64,000 nt of DNA, taken from assembly GCA_964462135.1 (NCBI GenBank), contig CAYWWK010000001.1, positions 124,001-188,000 of the forward strand, in the 5' to 3' direction. Made by a program: the position numbers and the translations under genes. Of this stretch, positions 1 to 8,781 are shown one piece after another (positions within the stretch are counted from its first letter, which is position 1; every line of letters starts with the position of its first letter). The notes beneath the pieces are model-generated. The model saw only the letters and a program-made list of their open reading frames with translations. It searched no databases and was not told the origin of the DNA. The DNA comes from MGBC163016 sp964462135. Lineage in GTDB: Bacteria; Actinomycetota; Coriobacteriia; Coriobacteriales; Eggerthellaceae.

Positions 1-32
1 CCTCTCCTTCGGTCGTCCATTGTAGCTTCAAC

Positions 33-78
33 GCAAGAAAGCCCGGCGCACGGGGGGATGGCAGCCGGGCTTTCTTGC
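33..78. terminator. Bidirectional hairpin terminator
   Basis: A perfect 15-bp inverted repeat (33-47 with 64-78) encloses a 16-nt loop. The outer arms carry AAGAAA and TTTCTT, so either strand ends in a short U-rich run. It probably ends a gene lying left of the window and may also serve the leftward MFS gene. Inferred from structure only. Confidence 0.7.
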
Positions 79-125
79 AGTACCTTGCATCATGCATTTC
101 AGACCATATGCAATATAAGACACAA

Positions 126-165
126 TCCAATAAGATGCAATACCTTATTGGACATTATCCAATAA
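126..165. promoter_or_regulatory. TCCAATAAG inverted repeat with a third half-site
   Basis: TCCAATAAG (126-134) and CTTATTGGA (144-152) form a perfect 9-bp dyad with a 9-nt spacer, and a third half-site TCCAATAA follows at 158-165. The patch is AT-rich in GC-rich surroundings. This looks like a binding site for a dimeric transcription factor controlling a gene left of the window. No regulator is identified. Confidence 0.35.
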
Positions 166-236
166 AAAGGGTGAGCGGCGCATCACCATGGGATGCGCAT
201 CCATCGCCAAAGCCTTAGGCAGACTGATGAGCGTGA

Positions 237-1547
237 TCATCTCGAGCTGGCCGCAACCTCATAGGAATCGCTGCGCACATTCCGCTTGATGATGCGGAAG
301 GAGATGAGCGTGATGAGCGGAATGAGCAATGCGACCATCCCGCCGATGTCGAAACCGGTCAGAGCGCCTTTCCAGTCGATGATGAACCCGGCAATGGTGG
401 GACCCAAGGCAACGCCGCAGGTCATGCCCGAATTCACCCAAGTGATGGCTTCGGTGATCTGCCGCCCGGGCACAGCGCGCTCGACAGCGCTGTTCGATAT
501 GATCAGGAAGGGGGCATAGAACAGCGCGGCGAAGGCGGAGACCAGATAGAAACTCAATTCAGAGCAGATGAGGATCTGCGTGCCATAGGCAAGTCCGATG
601 AGCGTTGCGCTTGCGACGAGCTGCTTGTAAAGGGCGGCATTGATGCGTACCATGCCGAAGACGAATCCCATGGCTGCGGAAAGCAGCGCGCTGACCATGA
701 GACCGACTCCGGCGATGTTGGGGTTTCCCAGGTCTTCGGCGAACGCGACGCTTGAGGTGTCGAAGACGCCATAGAACGCTCCGGTCAGGAAGAGCAGTAC
801 GAAGAGGATGCGTACGGTGGAAGAGGTGCGGATGATGCTCTTCGCGTGTCGCCGATGGTCCTCTCCCTTGGGGTCTTTCGTCTGCCCCGCATCCTCGGGC
901 TGTTCATCATCGATGCCCACCCATCCCACTTCAGGTTCGCTTGCCTTCGCGAGCGTCATCATGACAACACCGATGATGAAGATGACCCCGCCTGTCAAAA
1001 GCCCCGCAATGGGTGCGATAGTGGAGGCCAGAGCGATGGAGGTGGGAGGACTGAGCATGAATCCAACGTCGTCGAGGATGCCTTCATAGGAAAAGACCGT
1101 GCGGATCTGGGGAACCTCGCCTTTGATGCGACCGGTGCGGATGAGGAAGGTCCAGCGGGCGCGTACCAAGGCCTGGGCGTTCGGTATGCAGCCCATGAGC
1201 AGCGCTGCCGGGAAGAAAACCCATTCAGGACCTTTGGCCATCACATTGCCAAGCATCAGCGCCAGTCCCAGAAGCACGATGCAGGCAGCCTTGGGAATGA
1301 TCTTCGACTGTCCGTATTCATCGGCCAGCTTCGAGACGAATGGCGAGAACAGGAAGATGGAGAACGCCAGGAGGGAGGCGATGATGCCCGATGTCATGAA
1401 GGAATATCCCGACAGGGAAAGCATGGTGACCGTGCCGATGCTCATCATGTACGAATAGAAGCGCATGAGCAGCCCGGCCACGTCGAAGCTGCGCGCTTCG
1501 CGAACACGCAGGATGGAGCGATATATGCCGGGATTGATGACGGACAT
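237..1547 (-). CDS. MFS transporter
   Basis: A 436-residue integral membrane protein with about twelve hydrophobic segments in two halves, separated by a hydrophilic acidic loop around residues 205-240. This is the major facilitator superfamily layout and length. It probably moves a small solute or drug across the cytoplasmic membrane using the proton gradient; the substrate cannot be read from sequence. The start is fixed by AAGGAGG (complement of 1554-1560) six bases before the ATG. It is transcribed away from the SurA-like gene, so the 270-bp gap at 1548-1819 holds divergent promoters. No partner gene is visible. Confidence 0.85.
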   Translation of the reverse strand: MSVINPGIYRSILRVREARSFDVAGLLMRFYSYMMSIGTVTMLSLSGYSFMTSGIIASLLAFSIFLFSPFVSKLADEYGQSKIIPKAACIVLLGLALMLGNVMAKGPEWVFFPAALLMGCIPNAQALVRARWTFLIRTGRIKGEVPQIRTVFSYEGILDDVGFMLSPPTSIALASTIAPIAGLLTGGVIFIIGVVMMTLAKASEPEVGWVGIDDEQPEDAGQTKDPKGEDHRRHAKSIIRTSSTVRILFVLLFLTGAFYGVFDTSSVAFAEDLGNPNIAGVGLMVSALLSAAMGFVFGMVRINAALYKQLVASATLIGLAYGTQILICSELSFYLVSAFAALFYAPFLIISNSAVERAVPGRQITEAITWVNSGMTCGVALGPTIAGFIIDWKGALTGFDIGGMVALLIPLITLISFRIIKRNVRSDSYEVAASSR

Positions 1548-1819
1548 TCCTTTCCTCCTTCCTGAAGATCCTGACTCATTTCAAGTGTAGAGGATTGCGA
1601 AAGGAAGGGAAGGCACTATGACCGGCATGGTCTCAAGATGAGAAAGGAGACGCATGAGCAAACAAGTGTACGATTTATGGAGAGTTTTCGGTTTGTGGAG
1701 ATAAAATGGTGCGGTATGCTGAACATCCCCTGCAAGCAGGGACAGCTTGGTATATCGTAGCGTCAAGCAAAAAGATCGCAGCAGTCGATCATGAGATTCA
1801 TTGAGTTGGAGGGTTATAG

Positions 1820-2905
1820 ATGACTGACAAGAAGCGGACAGGAATTGCCGAGGGGATGTCGGATGGTTCCTCGCAGTCGCAGGATGTGAAGGTGGTCAAG
1901 GAGGGCATTCCAACCACTTCCATTCTGGTGATGGTATTCATCCTCCTCGTTGCATTCGCATGTGCGGGGGTACAGGTTGTCACTGGACTCGTCGAGGCCA
2001 ATAACGCTCCTGAGGAAATCAAAGGAAAGAACACCCAACCTACCGACGCCGCGAAGTATCCCCTTCCTGCCCGCCTTCCAGTGGGAGTCGCCGGCAATGT
2101 GAATGGGGTTGAGATTCCCGAATCTCAGATCACCGATGACATTCTCAAGATGCGCGAGAGCCTTGGACTGCAAGACCAAGAAGCATGGGATGCATGGATG
2201 ATCGAGAACGGACTCGAGACTGAGACATTGCGCAATGTCATCTTGTTGAATTACATCAATTCCGAAATGCTTGATCAGATTGCCGCAGAGAATGGCATCA
2301 CCATCACCGATGCTGATTATGAGGCGTATTTGGAGGAGGTCAAGGCTGATCCAGCACGTCTGGAGCGGTTGGAGGCTACTCTCGCCCACGAAGGCAAGAC
2401 GATGGACGATGCACTGGAGTCTATCAAGCTCACCGCGAAGAAGAGAATCATCGGAGAGCAGCTCAACAAGGATACCTTGGGCAGTCCTGAATTGCAGGAA
2501 AGCATCCTCTCCTTCATCAAAAGCAATTGGGAAGAATGCAAAGACATCTCTTCGATGGAAGAGGTCAGTCCCGAGATAGTTGATGAGGCAACGGAATATA
2601 TCATTCTGCTCAGCAACCAGGGTGCGCTCGGACATGCGGTTGATGACTTCGTGGAGAACCATGATGTGCAATATCGGGTGCTTAACGTAGAGGTGCCGTA
2701 TAAATCCAATGCGGATATGTATTACCGCGGTCAGGAGATAAGGCAGATCCTCAACAAGAACGGGCTTTTCATCCCTGAGGATCAGAGCATCCTTGATGGA
2801 TTGATCGCACGGTTCACGGGTGCGTCTGACCAAGGCGAACAGGACAACGCCCAAGACGCGCAGGGTGCGCAAGACTCACAGGGTGAGCATCCTTCAGAAT
2901 CGTAA
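1820..2905 (+). CDS. Membrane-anchored SurA N-terminal-like protein
   Basis: A 361-residue protein with a short hydrophilic N-terminus, one membrane helix at about residues 31-55, and an extracytoplasmic helical domain (about 90-300) resembling the chaperone part of SurA/PrsA-type foldases: a NGVEIPESQ-like entry strand followed by long amphipathic helices. No parvulin peptidyl-prolyl isomerase domain is visible, so a holdase role for exported proteins is more likely than isomerase activity. The C-terminus is a low-complexity Gln/Asp/Ala/Ser tail. GGAGGG precedes the ATG. It lies directly upstream of htpG, 72 bp away, which fits a folding-related pair. Family assignment is moderately sure. 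Confidence 0.6.
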   Translation: MTDKKRTGIAEGMSDGSSQSQDVKVVKEGIPTTSILVMVFILLVAFACAGVQVVTGLVEANNAPEEIKGKNTQPTDAAKYPLPARLPVGVAGNVNGVEIPESQITDDILKMRESLGLQDQEAWDAWMIENGLETETLRNVILLNYINSEMLDQIAAENGITITDADYEAYLEEVKADPARLERLEATLAHEGKTMDDALESIKLTAKKRIIGEQLNKDTLGSPELQESILSFIKSNWEECKDISSMEEVSPEIVDEATEYIILLSNQGALGHAVDDFVENHDVQYRVLNVEVPYKSNADMYYRGQEIRQILNKNGLFIPEDQSILDGLIARFTGASDQGEQDNAQDAQGAQDSQGEHPSES

Positions 2906-2977
2906 CAATCTTCAAGCCTCTTCGGAGGACTGACATACAATCTGAAAAAACATCCGCATTCAAGGGAGGCGTAGTCT

Positions 2978-4957
2978 ATGCGCAAATTCAAGACTGAGTC
3001 CAAGAAGCTCTTGGATCTCATGATCAATTCCATCTACACCAATCGGGAAATCTTCCTGCGGGAACTCATTTCCAATTCCTCCGATGCCGTAGACAAGCTC
3101 TATTTCCGCAGCTTGGTGGATGACACGGTGAAGATCAATCGAGCGGATCTGTGCATCTCGGTGGCGTTTGACGAGGAAGCGCGCACGGTCACGGTGTCTG
3201 ACAACGGCATCGGCATGGACAAGGATGAGCTTGACAAGAATCTTGGCACGATAGCCCATTCGGACAGCTTCGAATTCAAAGCGAACCAAGGGGCAGATGA
3301 CGCAGGGCTGGCTGATATGAAGGCTGAGGACATCGCCTCGGCTGATGTGGATATCATCGGACAGTTCGGCGTTGGCTTCTATTCTGCCTTCATGGTAGGC
3401 AGCAAGGTTCGCGTCGTCTCGCGTGCCTATGGTTCGGATGAGGCATGGGCGTGGGAATCCGATGGGATCGATGGGTACACCATCACCCAGGCCGACCGTC
3501 CAAGCCATGGCACCGACGTCATCGTCTATCTGAAGGAAGACACGACTGAAGAGAACTACAGCACCTATGCCACCCAGCAGGGTCTCACGAGCCTCATCAA
3601 GAAGTACAGCAATTATGTCCGCTATCCCATCCAGATGGAAGTCACCAAGAGCCGCATGAAGGAGCGCCCTGCGGATGCCGGGGAGGACTACAAACCGGAA
3701 TTCGAGAACTACACGGAAATCGAGACCATCAACTCCATGATTCCCATCTGGAAGCGCAAAAAGTCCGAAGTGACCGATGAGGAATACAACGAATTCTACA
3801 AGACTGATTTCCACGATTTCGAGGATCCGCTGCGCACCATCAGCCTTCATGCGGAAGGCACTCTCACCTATGACGCCCTCATGTTCGTGCCTTCACGCGC
3901 ACCCTTCGACATGTGGTCGAAGGATTACAAGCGCGGGCTGGCGCTGTACAGCTCAGGCGTGCTCATCATGGAGAAGTGCGAGGAACTGGTTCCTGACTAT
4001 TTCAACTTCATGCGGGGCGTGGTTGATTCAGCTGACTTAACGCTGAACATCTCCCGTGAAACGCTTCAGCACAACAGCCAGCTTCGTGCCATCGCCCGCC
4101 GTCTTGAGAAGAAGATCAAATCCGAGCTTGCAAGCCTGTGCGCTGATGATCGCGAGGCCTATGTCGGGTTCTTCAAGGAATTCGGGCGTACTCTGAAATA
4201 TGGCCTGTATTCCAGCTATGGCATGGCCAAGGACACGCTGGCTGACCTTCTTCTGTTCTATTCCGCCAAGCAGAAGAAGATGATCACGCTTGACGAATAC
4301 ATCGCAGACGCACCAGCGGATGCAGAGGCCATCTATTTTGCGGCGGGGGATTCCATCGATCGGCTTGCCAGCATGCCCATCGTCACCACGGTCCTTGCCA
4401 AAGGATATGACGTGCTGCTGTGTGACGAGAACGTGGATGAGTTCTGCATGATGGCCATGCAGGATTACACGCCCAAGGAAACCGAGCCAGACGGTTCCAC
4501 CAAGGCATGGGCACTCAAGAATGTCGGGTCAGAGGATTTGGGGCTGACCACCGAGGAAGAGAAGAAGAAGGCTGAAGAGGCCACCCAGGAGAATGCTGGT
4601 CTCTTCGATGCCATGAAGGATGCCTTGGCCGGTAAGGTCCAGAAGGTGGTCGTTTCCACCCGCGTCACCGATGCTCCGGTCGTCCTTACCACAGAGGGTG
4701 CGGTCTCACTGCAGATGGCGAACCTCTTGAAGGAACAGCCTGGGGCCGATGAGGGTGTGCCGGAAGCCCAGATCGTCATGGAGGTGAATGTCGATCATCC
4801 TGTCTTCCAGGTGCTGAAGGCAGCCCATTCGGCAGGGGATGCGAAGAAGGTCGAGGATTACGCTGGCATCCTCTTCGACCAGGCACTTCTGGTGGAGGGG
4901 CTTCCCATTGAGAATCCGTTGGAGTTCGCCCAGCGCGTATCTGCCCTCATGGTGTAG
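2978..4957 (+). CDS. htpG: Molecular chaperone HtpG (Hsp90)
   Basis: A 659-residue cytosolic ATP-dependent chaperone. The N-terminal GHKL ATPase domain shows the canonical NREIFLRELISNSSDA helix, DNGIGM and GQFGVGFYSAFMV motifs. The middle domain carries the catalytic arginine region (NISRETLQ) around residue 360, and a C-terminal dimerisation domain follows. Length is typical of the family. GGGAGG at 2964-2969 sets the start with 8-nt spacing. It is probably co-transcribed with the SurA-like gene or has its own promoter in the 72-bp gap. A hairpin follows at 4989-5015. An acidic Lys/Glu-rich patch (about residues 525-545) is the only unusual stretch. Confidence 0.97.
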   Translation: MRKFKTESKKLLDLMINSIYTNREIFLRELISNSSDAVDKLYFRSLVDDTVKINRADLCISVAFDEEARTVTVSDNGIGMDKDELDKNLGTIAHSDSFEFKANQGADDAGLADMKAEDIASADVDIIGQFGVGFYSAFMVGSKVRVVSRAYGSDEAWAWESDGIDGYTITQADRPSHGTDVIVYLKEDTTEENYSTYATQQGLTSLIKKYSNYVRYPIQMEVTKSRMKERPADAGEDYKPEFENYTEIETINSMIPIWKRKKSEVTDEEYNEFYKTDFHDFEDPLRTISLHAEGTLTYDALMFVPSRAPFDMWSKDYKRGLALYSSGVLIMEKCEELVPDYFNFMRGVVDSADLTLNISRETLQHNSQLRAIARRLEKKIKSELASLCADDREAYVGFFKEFGRTLKYGLYSSYGMAKDTLADLLLFYSAKQKKMITLDEYIADAPADAEAIYFAAGDSIDRLASMPIVTTVLAKGYDVLLCDENVDEFCMMAMQDYTPKETEPDGSTKAWALKNVGSEDLGLTTEEEKKKAEEATQENAGLFDAMKDALAGKVQKVVVSTRVTDAPVVLTTEGAVSLQMANLLKEQPGADEGVPEAQIVMEVNVDHPVFQVLKAAHSAGDAKKVEDYAGILFDQALLVEGLPIENPLEFAQRVSALMV

Positions 4958-4988
4958 TCGTGTTCGGCATACCGGAAATGCGATGATG

Positions 4989-5015
4989 CAGGGGCGCGGC
5001 GATGCTGCGCCCCTG
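4989..5015. terminator. Hairpin between convergent genes
   Basis: A perfect 9-bp stem (CAGGGGCGC 4989-4997 with GCGCCCCTG 5007-5015) and 9-nt loop lie between the convergent htpG and glycosyltransferase genes. The T-tract is weak on both strands, so it is either a modest bidirectional terminator or an RNA 3'-end stabiliser. Confidence 0.55.
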
Positions 5016-5017
5016 AT

Positions 5018-5881
5018 CTATTCTGAGGTGTGGGGACTGTCCAGATGCCCCCGTGGGTCCATGAGTCCATTTGGCAGGATGCGGATGTCAGACCATCCCA
5101 ACTCATCAAGCGCTTGCGCGGTGCGATAGGGCTTCGCCCGCAGCGTTTCTGAGGAATCGGCACAGTAGCCGATGGCCTCCACCAGGGTCGCGGCATGGGC
5201 AAGGTCTGCCATGGTATCCACATCGGGTACGGCAGGAAGGTATTCGGCCACGATTCCCTGCGCTTTCGCCTTGCGGATGTAGGCGGGAAGCACCGTGAGC
5301 CCGTCTTGGTTGTAGAAGATGCCGCTGTGGTCGAAGGAGGTCTCCCGATTCCAGCCAATGATCGATACTCCCAGTTCCTGATCGGGAGCAAGCACGATGC
5401 CAGGGGTGCTTGCATCGGCAAGGCGGTGCAAGGCGTGAAAGCCGCCCACCACGTCATCGGTGGTCAGGGCAGGCATGTCGGCTCCCATCGAAAGGATGCA
5501 GTCGGCTCCGGAATCCCATGTCTTCGCGAAGGCGTCATTGTAATGCTCGTCGAAGGAGGCGCCCTCGTCGAAGAGGTATTCCAAGGGCCGCGGCCACGTG
5601 CCGGCATCCTCAAAGAGGGCCCGCATGGAAGCGAGGTTCTCCTTGGGTGCGGTGGAGATCACAAGACGGTACCGGTCGTGGATGGCACCGGCCGCTTCGT
5701 CCTCCAAGATGTTGAAGGCGGCCATGCATGTCTCAACGACATCGAACAGCATGCAGTGATAGAGCGTGCTTGCTGCTTCCGGTGAGAAGATCCCATCCTT
5801 GAGCGTGGTGAGACGCGTCTTCACCAATCCCGGTTCGGGCAGCTTGCTGAAAAGCAGAAGCACGTTGTCCCGCGTCATCAT
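5018..5881 (-). CDS. DUF2064 / TIGR04282-type glycosyltransferase
   Basis: A 287-residue protein of the GT-A-like family often named TIGR04282 or DUF2064. Visible are the N-terminal nucleotide-binding segment (LLFSKLPEPGLVKTRL, about residues 8-23), the metal-binding acidic motif in a MGADMPALTTDDV context, and a later GWNRETSFDH-like segment. Family members transfer a nucleotide-activated sugar or similar group; the acceptor here is unknown. A 306-residue reading is possible from an upstream ATG, but AGGAGG lies six bases before the ATG at 5881, so that start is preferred. It is transcribed toward htpG and away from the amino-acid ABC operon. Confidence 0.7.
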   Translation of the reverse strand: MMTRDNVLLLFSKLPEPGLVKTRLTTLKDGIFSPEAASTLYHCMLFDVVETCMAAFNILEDEAAGAIHDRYRLVISTAPKENLASMRALFEDAGTWPRPLEYLFDEGASFDEHYNDAFAKTWDSGADCILSMGADMPALTTDDVVGGFHALHRLADASTPGIVLAPDQELGVSIIGWNRETSFDHSGIFYNQDGLTVLPAYIRKAKAQGIVAEYLPAVPDVDTMADLAHAATLVEAIGYCADSSETLRAKPYRTAQALDELGWSDIRILPNGLMDPRGHLDSPHTSE

Positions 5882-6057
5882 GGGCACCCTCCTGCCTTGA
5901 GATGAATGATCGTGTTCGCTGGTATGGCACCTGGGCATGCAGGACGCTCCTGTACTCCATTCCCTGGAATGCCTGCAGTCTCAGAGCGGTCATCTATGAT
6001 ACACTTCCTTTCGCTTTACTACAGTAGAGTGATAGAGAGAATGAAGAAGGGAATGGC

Positions 6058-6900
6058 ATGAAGAAGACACTCATGAAGATCGTGGCGTTCACATGCGCAG
6101 CTGCGCTGGGCGCATTCGCCCTCGCTGGCTGCTCATCGGGGTCGTCCAGCTCATCTGCAAGCTCCTCGGCAGCCACCGAGGGAGGCGAAGAGATCACCTC
6201 GCTCGTGGTTGGGTTCGACAACAGCTATCCGCCCTATGGCTATATCGGGGATGATGGTGAATACACCGGCTTCGACCTTGATCTGGCGGAACTTGTGGCT
6301 GGTGAGAATGGATGGGATATCGAGCTCATGCCCATCGACTGGGATGCGAAGGACGCCCTCTTGAATCAGGGAACCATCAACTGCATCTGGAACGGCTTCA
6401 CCATGGAAGGCCGTGAGGATGACTACACCTTCTCCGAGCCCTACATGCTGAATCAGCAGGTCATCGTCACGAAGGCCGATGCTGGCATCAACAGCGCGGC
6501 CGATCTGGCAGGCAAGACCGTCATCACGCAGATCGACTCCGCCGCCCTTGAGGTGCTTGAAGGCGATCAGAAGGAATTGGCTGACACGTTTGGGCGTCTC
6601 GACACCGTGAGCGATTACAACAACGCTTTCCTGCAGCTGGAGAGCGGCACCGTGGATGCGGTGGCATGCGATCTGTCCATCGCCGCCTACCAGATGGCTG
6701 CCAAGCCCGATGTCTATGTCCAACTGGAAGAGCCGCTGAGCTCTGAGCACTATGCCGTTGGCTTCAAGAAGGGAGATGAGGCGCTGGCTCAGCAGGTGAC
6801 CGAGACACTTAAGCAGCTCTATGCGAATGGCACGGTATCCGAGGTGTGCGCCAAGTATGCCGATCAGGGTCTTGATGAGGAGAACTGGATCCTGAAGTAG
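6058..6900 (+). CDS. Amino-acid ABC transporter substrate-binding lipoprotein
   Basis: A 280-residue extracytoplasmic solute-binding protein of family 3 (polar amino acids). A lipoprotein signal peptide ends in the lipobox LAGC (Cys25), followed by a Ser-rich linker. The mature part opens with a strand and the VGFDNSYPPYGYIGDDGEYTGFDLDL-type pocket region and continues with the two-lobe pattern of the family. It delivers substrate to the membrane permease and ATPase encoded just downstream. A hairpin between this gene and the permease (6920-6950) could leave the binding protein more abundant than the membrane parts, as is common. Exact amino-acid specificity is not clear. Confidence 0.92.
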   Translation: MKKTLMKIVAFTCAAALGAFALAGCSSGSSSSSASSSAATEGGEEITSLVVGFDNSYPPYGYIGDDGEYTGFDLDLAELVAGENGWDIELMPIDWDAKDALLNQGTINCIWNGFTMEGREDDYTFSEPYMLNQQVIVTKADAGINSAADLAGKTVITQIDSAALEVLEGDQKELADTFGRLDTVSDYNNAFLQLESGTVDAVACDLSIAAYQMAAKPDVYVQLEEPLSSEHYAVGFKKGDEALAQQVTETLKQLYANGTVSEVCAKYADQGLDEENWILK

Positions 6901-6919
6901 TCGCTTTTGGTTCCAATAG

Positions 6920-6950
6920 GGAGGGGGCTGCGCTTCGCGTGGCCCCCTCC
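6920..6950 (+). terminator. Intercistronic hairpin after the binding protein
   Basis: GGAGGGGGC (6920-6928) pairs perfectly with GCCCCCTCC (6942-6950). The inner bases extend the stem with two G-U pairs around a TTC loop. There is no strong T-tract, so partial termination or mRNA processing is more likely than full termination. It would set the ratio of binding protein to permease. Confidence 0.6.
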
Positions 6951-7064
6951 ATACGTCACGCAGGGACAATGTGTCGTCAAGGGAGTACCGGTGAAGGGCG
7001 ACTGGCTTTCTGAGCCGTAGGTACTGCGTTGCTGGCGCATTGCAATGAGGGAGAAGGGAAATCG

Positions 7065-7718
7065 GTGGAATTCAGCGTCATGCTTGGCTTGTTGGGGGAG
7101 GGGCTTCTGCTCACCACGCAGATCTTCTTCGTCACGCTCATCGGGTCTCTCCCTTTGGGCGTGCTGGTGGCCCTTGCTCGCATGAGCCGCTTTGCACCCC
7201 TTGCCCTCTTCGCGAAGTTCTACATCTCCATTCTGCGCGGTACGCCGCTCATGCTGCAGCTGATGGCCATCATGTTCGGTCCCTATTACCTGTTTGGATT
7301 GCAGATGGGTCCCGATTGGAAGTTCTGGGCGTGTGACATCGGCTTCATCTTGAACTACGCAGCCTATTTCGGCGAGATCTATCGCAGCGGCATCCAGTCC
7401 ATTCCGCGAGGGCAATACGAGGCAGCAGAGGTCCTGGGCTATTCACGGACGCAGACGTTCATGAAGATCGTGCTTCCCCAAGTGATCAAGCGCATCCTGC
7501 CCGCCATGGGAAATGAGATCATCACGCTGGTGAAGGATACCTCCTTGGCGTTCGTGCTGGGCATTGCTGAGATGTTCAGCCAGGCGAAGGCGCTGGCAGC
7601 GCGTGAGGTGTCCATGCTGCCCTATGCAGTTGCGGCGCTGATCTACTGGGTGTTCTGCCTGATCATCGAATTCATCCTGAATCGCGTTGAGAAGAAGATG
7701 GACTACTACCATGACTGA
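7065..7718 (+). CDS. Amino-acid ABC transporter permease
   Basis: A 217-residue HisM/GlnP-type permease with about five membrane helices. The family loop that docks on the ATPase is visible (EVLGYSRTQTFMKIVLPQ, about residues 120-137), as is the N-terminal segment with RGTPLMLQLM. Two copies, or a heterodimer, would form the channel. A GTG start at 7065 is preferred because AGAAGGG lies six bases upstream; a TTG at 7029 would add 12 hydrophilic residues. The gene ends inside the start of the ATPase gene (8-bp overlap), indicating translational coupling. Confidence 0.88.
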   Translation: MEFSVMLGLLGEGLLLTTQIFFVTLIGSLPLGVLVALARMSRFAPLALFAKFYISILRGTPLMLQLMAIMFGPYYLFGLQMGPDWKFWACDIGFILNYAAYFGEIYRSGIQSIPRGQYEAAEVLGYSRTQTFMKIVLPQVIKRILPAMGNEIITLVKDTSLAFVLGIAEMFSQAKALAAREVSMLPYAVAALIYWVFCLIIEFILNRVEKKMDYYHD

Positions 7719-8514
7719 CGCTTCCCTTCAAGGCGGCACCTGCGCCGCAGACCCCGTCGTTTCCTTGAGCAATGCCAAGAAGAGCTTTGGCAGCAATGAG
7801 GTGCTCAAAGGTATCACGCTTGAGGTCTGCCAAGGAGACGTACTGGCAATCATCGGGCCGTCCGGAGGAGGGAAGTCAACGCTTTTGCGCTGCTTGACGC
7901 TTCTTGAAACGCTTGACGGTGGCGCTCTGACCTATGGGGATGTGGTGGTGAGCGAAGAGGGATCTGATGGCCGTGCGGTCTATGGTGACAAAGAGGTCAT
8001 GCGTGCGGCGAAGACCCGCTTCGGCTTGGTATTCCAAGACTTCAACCTCTTTCCGCACTACACCGTTCTCAAGAACGTGAGCGATCCTTTGGTGCGCGTG
8101 CTCAAGATGTCGAAGGCGGATGCCGATGCGCGTGGGCGTGAGCTTCTGGCCAAGATGGGGCTTGAGGGCAAGGAGTCCATGGTTCCCTGCGAGCTGTCAG
8201 GAGGCCAGCAGCAGCGGGTCGCCATCGCACGGGCGCTGGCCATGAATCCGCAGGTGCTCTATTTCGATGAGCCGACGAGCGCCCTTGATCCGGAACTCAC
8301 CCGAGAGGTGCTGCGCGTCATCCGGGAGCTGGCGGCAGAGCACATGACCATGGTCATCGTCACGCATGAGATGTCATTCGCTCGAGATGTGGCCGACAAG
8401 ATCATCTTCATGGATGGGGGGCAGGTGGTGGAGCGTGGTCGTGCGGCCGATGTCATCAATGCGCCCACCCATGAGCGCACCCGTGCGTTCCTCTCTGGCT
8501 ACGAAGGGGTGTAG
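7711..8514 (+). CDS. Amino-acid ABC transporter ATP-binding protein
   Basis: A 267-residue cytosolic ATPase of the GlnQ/HisP class that powers the importer with the two upstream genes. Walker A (IIGPSGGGKSTLLRCL), a Q-loop in FGLVFQDFNLFPH, the ABC signature LSGGQQQRVAIARALA, Walker B (VLYFDEPTSALDPEL) and the switch histidine (VIVTHEMSFA) are all present in order. The ATG at 7711 overlaps the permease stop. A slightly earlier in-frame ATG at 7687 lies further inside the permease and is less likely. No transcription terminator is obvious after the gene. Confidence 0.93.
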   Translation: MTDASLQGGTCAADPVVSLSNAKKSFGSNEVLKGITLEVCQGDVLAIIGPSGGGKSTLLRCLTLLETLDGGALTYGDVVVSEEGSDGRAVYGDKEVMRAAKTRFGLVFQDFNLFPHYTVLKNVSDPLVRVLKMSKADADARGRELLAKMGLEGKESMVPCELSGGQQQRVAIARALAMNPQVLYFDEPTSALDPELTREVLRVIRELAAEHMTMVIVTHEMSFARDVADKIIFMDGGQVVERGRAADVINAPTHERTRAFLSGYEGV

Positions 8515-8668
8515 GGCGCAGAATCGGCCTCAACCCTTATGCGTGTGCAATCTCGCGATCGAACTGCACCCACGCACACATGCATTCGGTCTGGACTTTT
8601 GAGCGCGGGTTCCCGTCGTTGCTGACTGCATCTGGCAGCCGATGTCCGTGATGCTAATGCATCCGATG

Positions 8669-8684
8669 TACACCGTTCGGTGTA
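8669..8684. promoter_or_regulatory. Palindrome TACACCG-TT-CGGTGTA upstream of htrA
   Basis: A perfect 16-bp palindrome lies about 100 bp before the htrA start. A near-identical half-site pair, TACACC-AAA-GGTGTA, lies upstream of pyrH at 10463-10477. Position and symmetry suggest an operator for a dimeric regulator; no regulator is assigned. Confidence 0.35.
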
Positions 8685-8781
8685 TTTTCGTAAAGCGGAC
8701 ATGACGATTCAGCATTCTCGGTTCTGAGCGAAGGGTGCCCGTGGTAGGTTCTCTCCAATGAAATCGAAAGGAGAGGAAGCC

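Noticed and set aside
846..1565. 239-residue open frame opposite the MFS gene
   Set aside because: It lies antisense to a clear twelve-helix transporter, has no family pattern, and its composition mirrors the complementary strand of a real gene.
1814..2872. 352-residue open frame opposite the SurA-like gene
   Set aside because: Antisense shadow; the plus-strand frame has a good start, a membrane anchor and a plausible fold.
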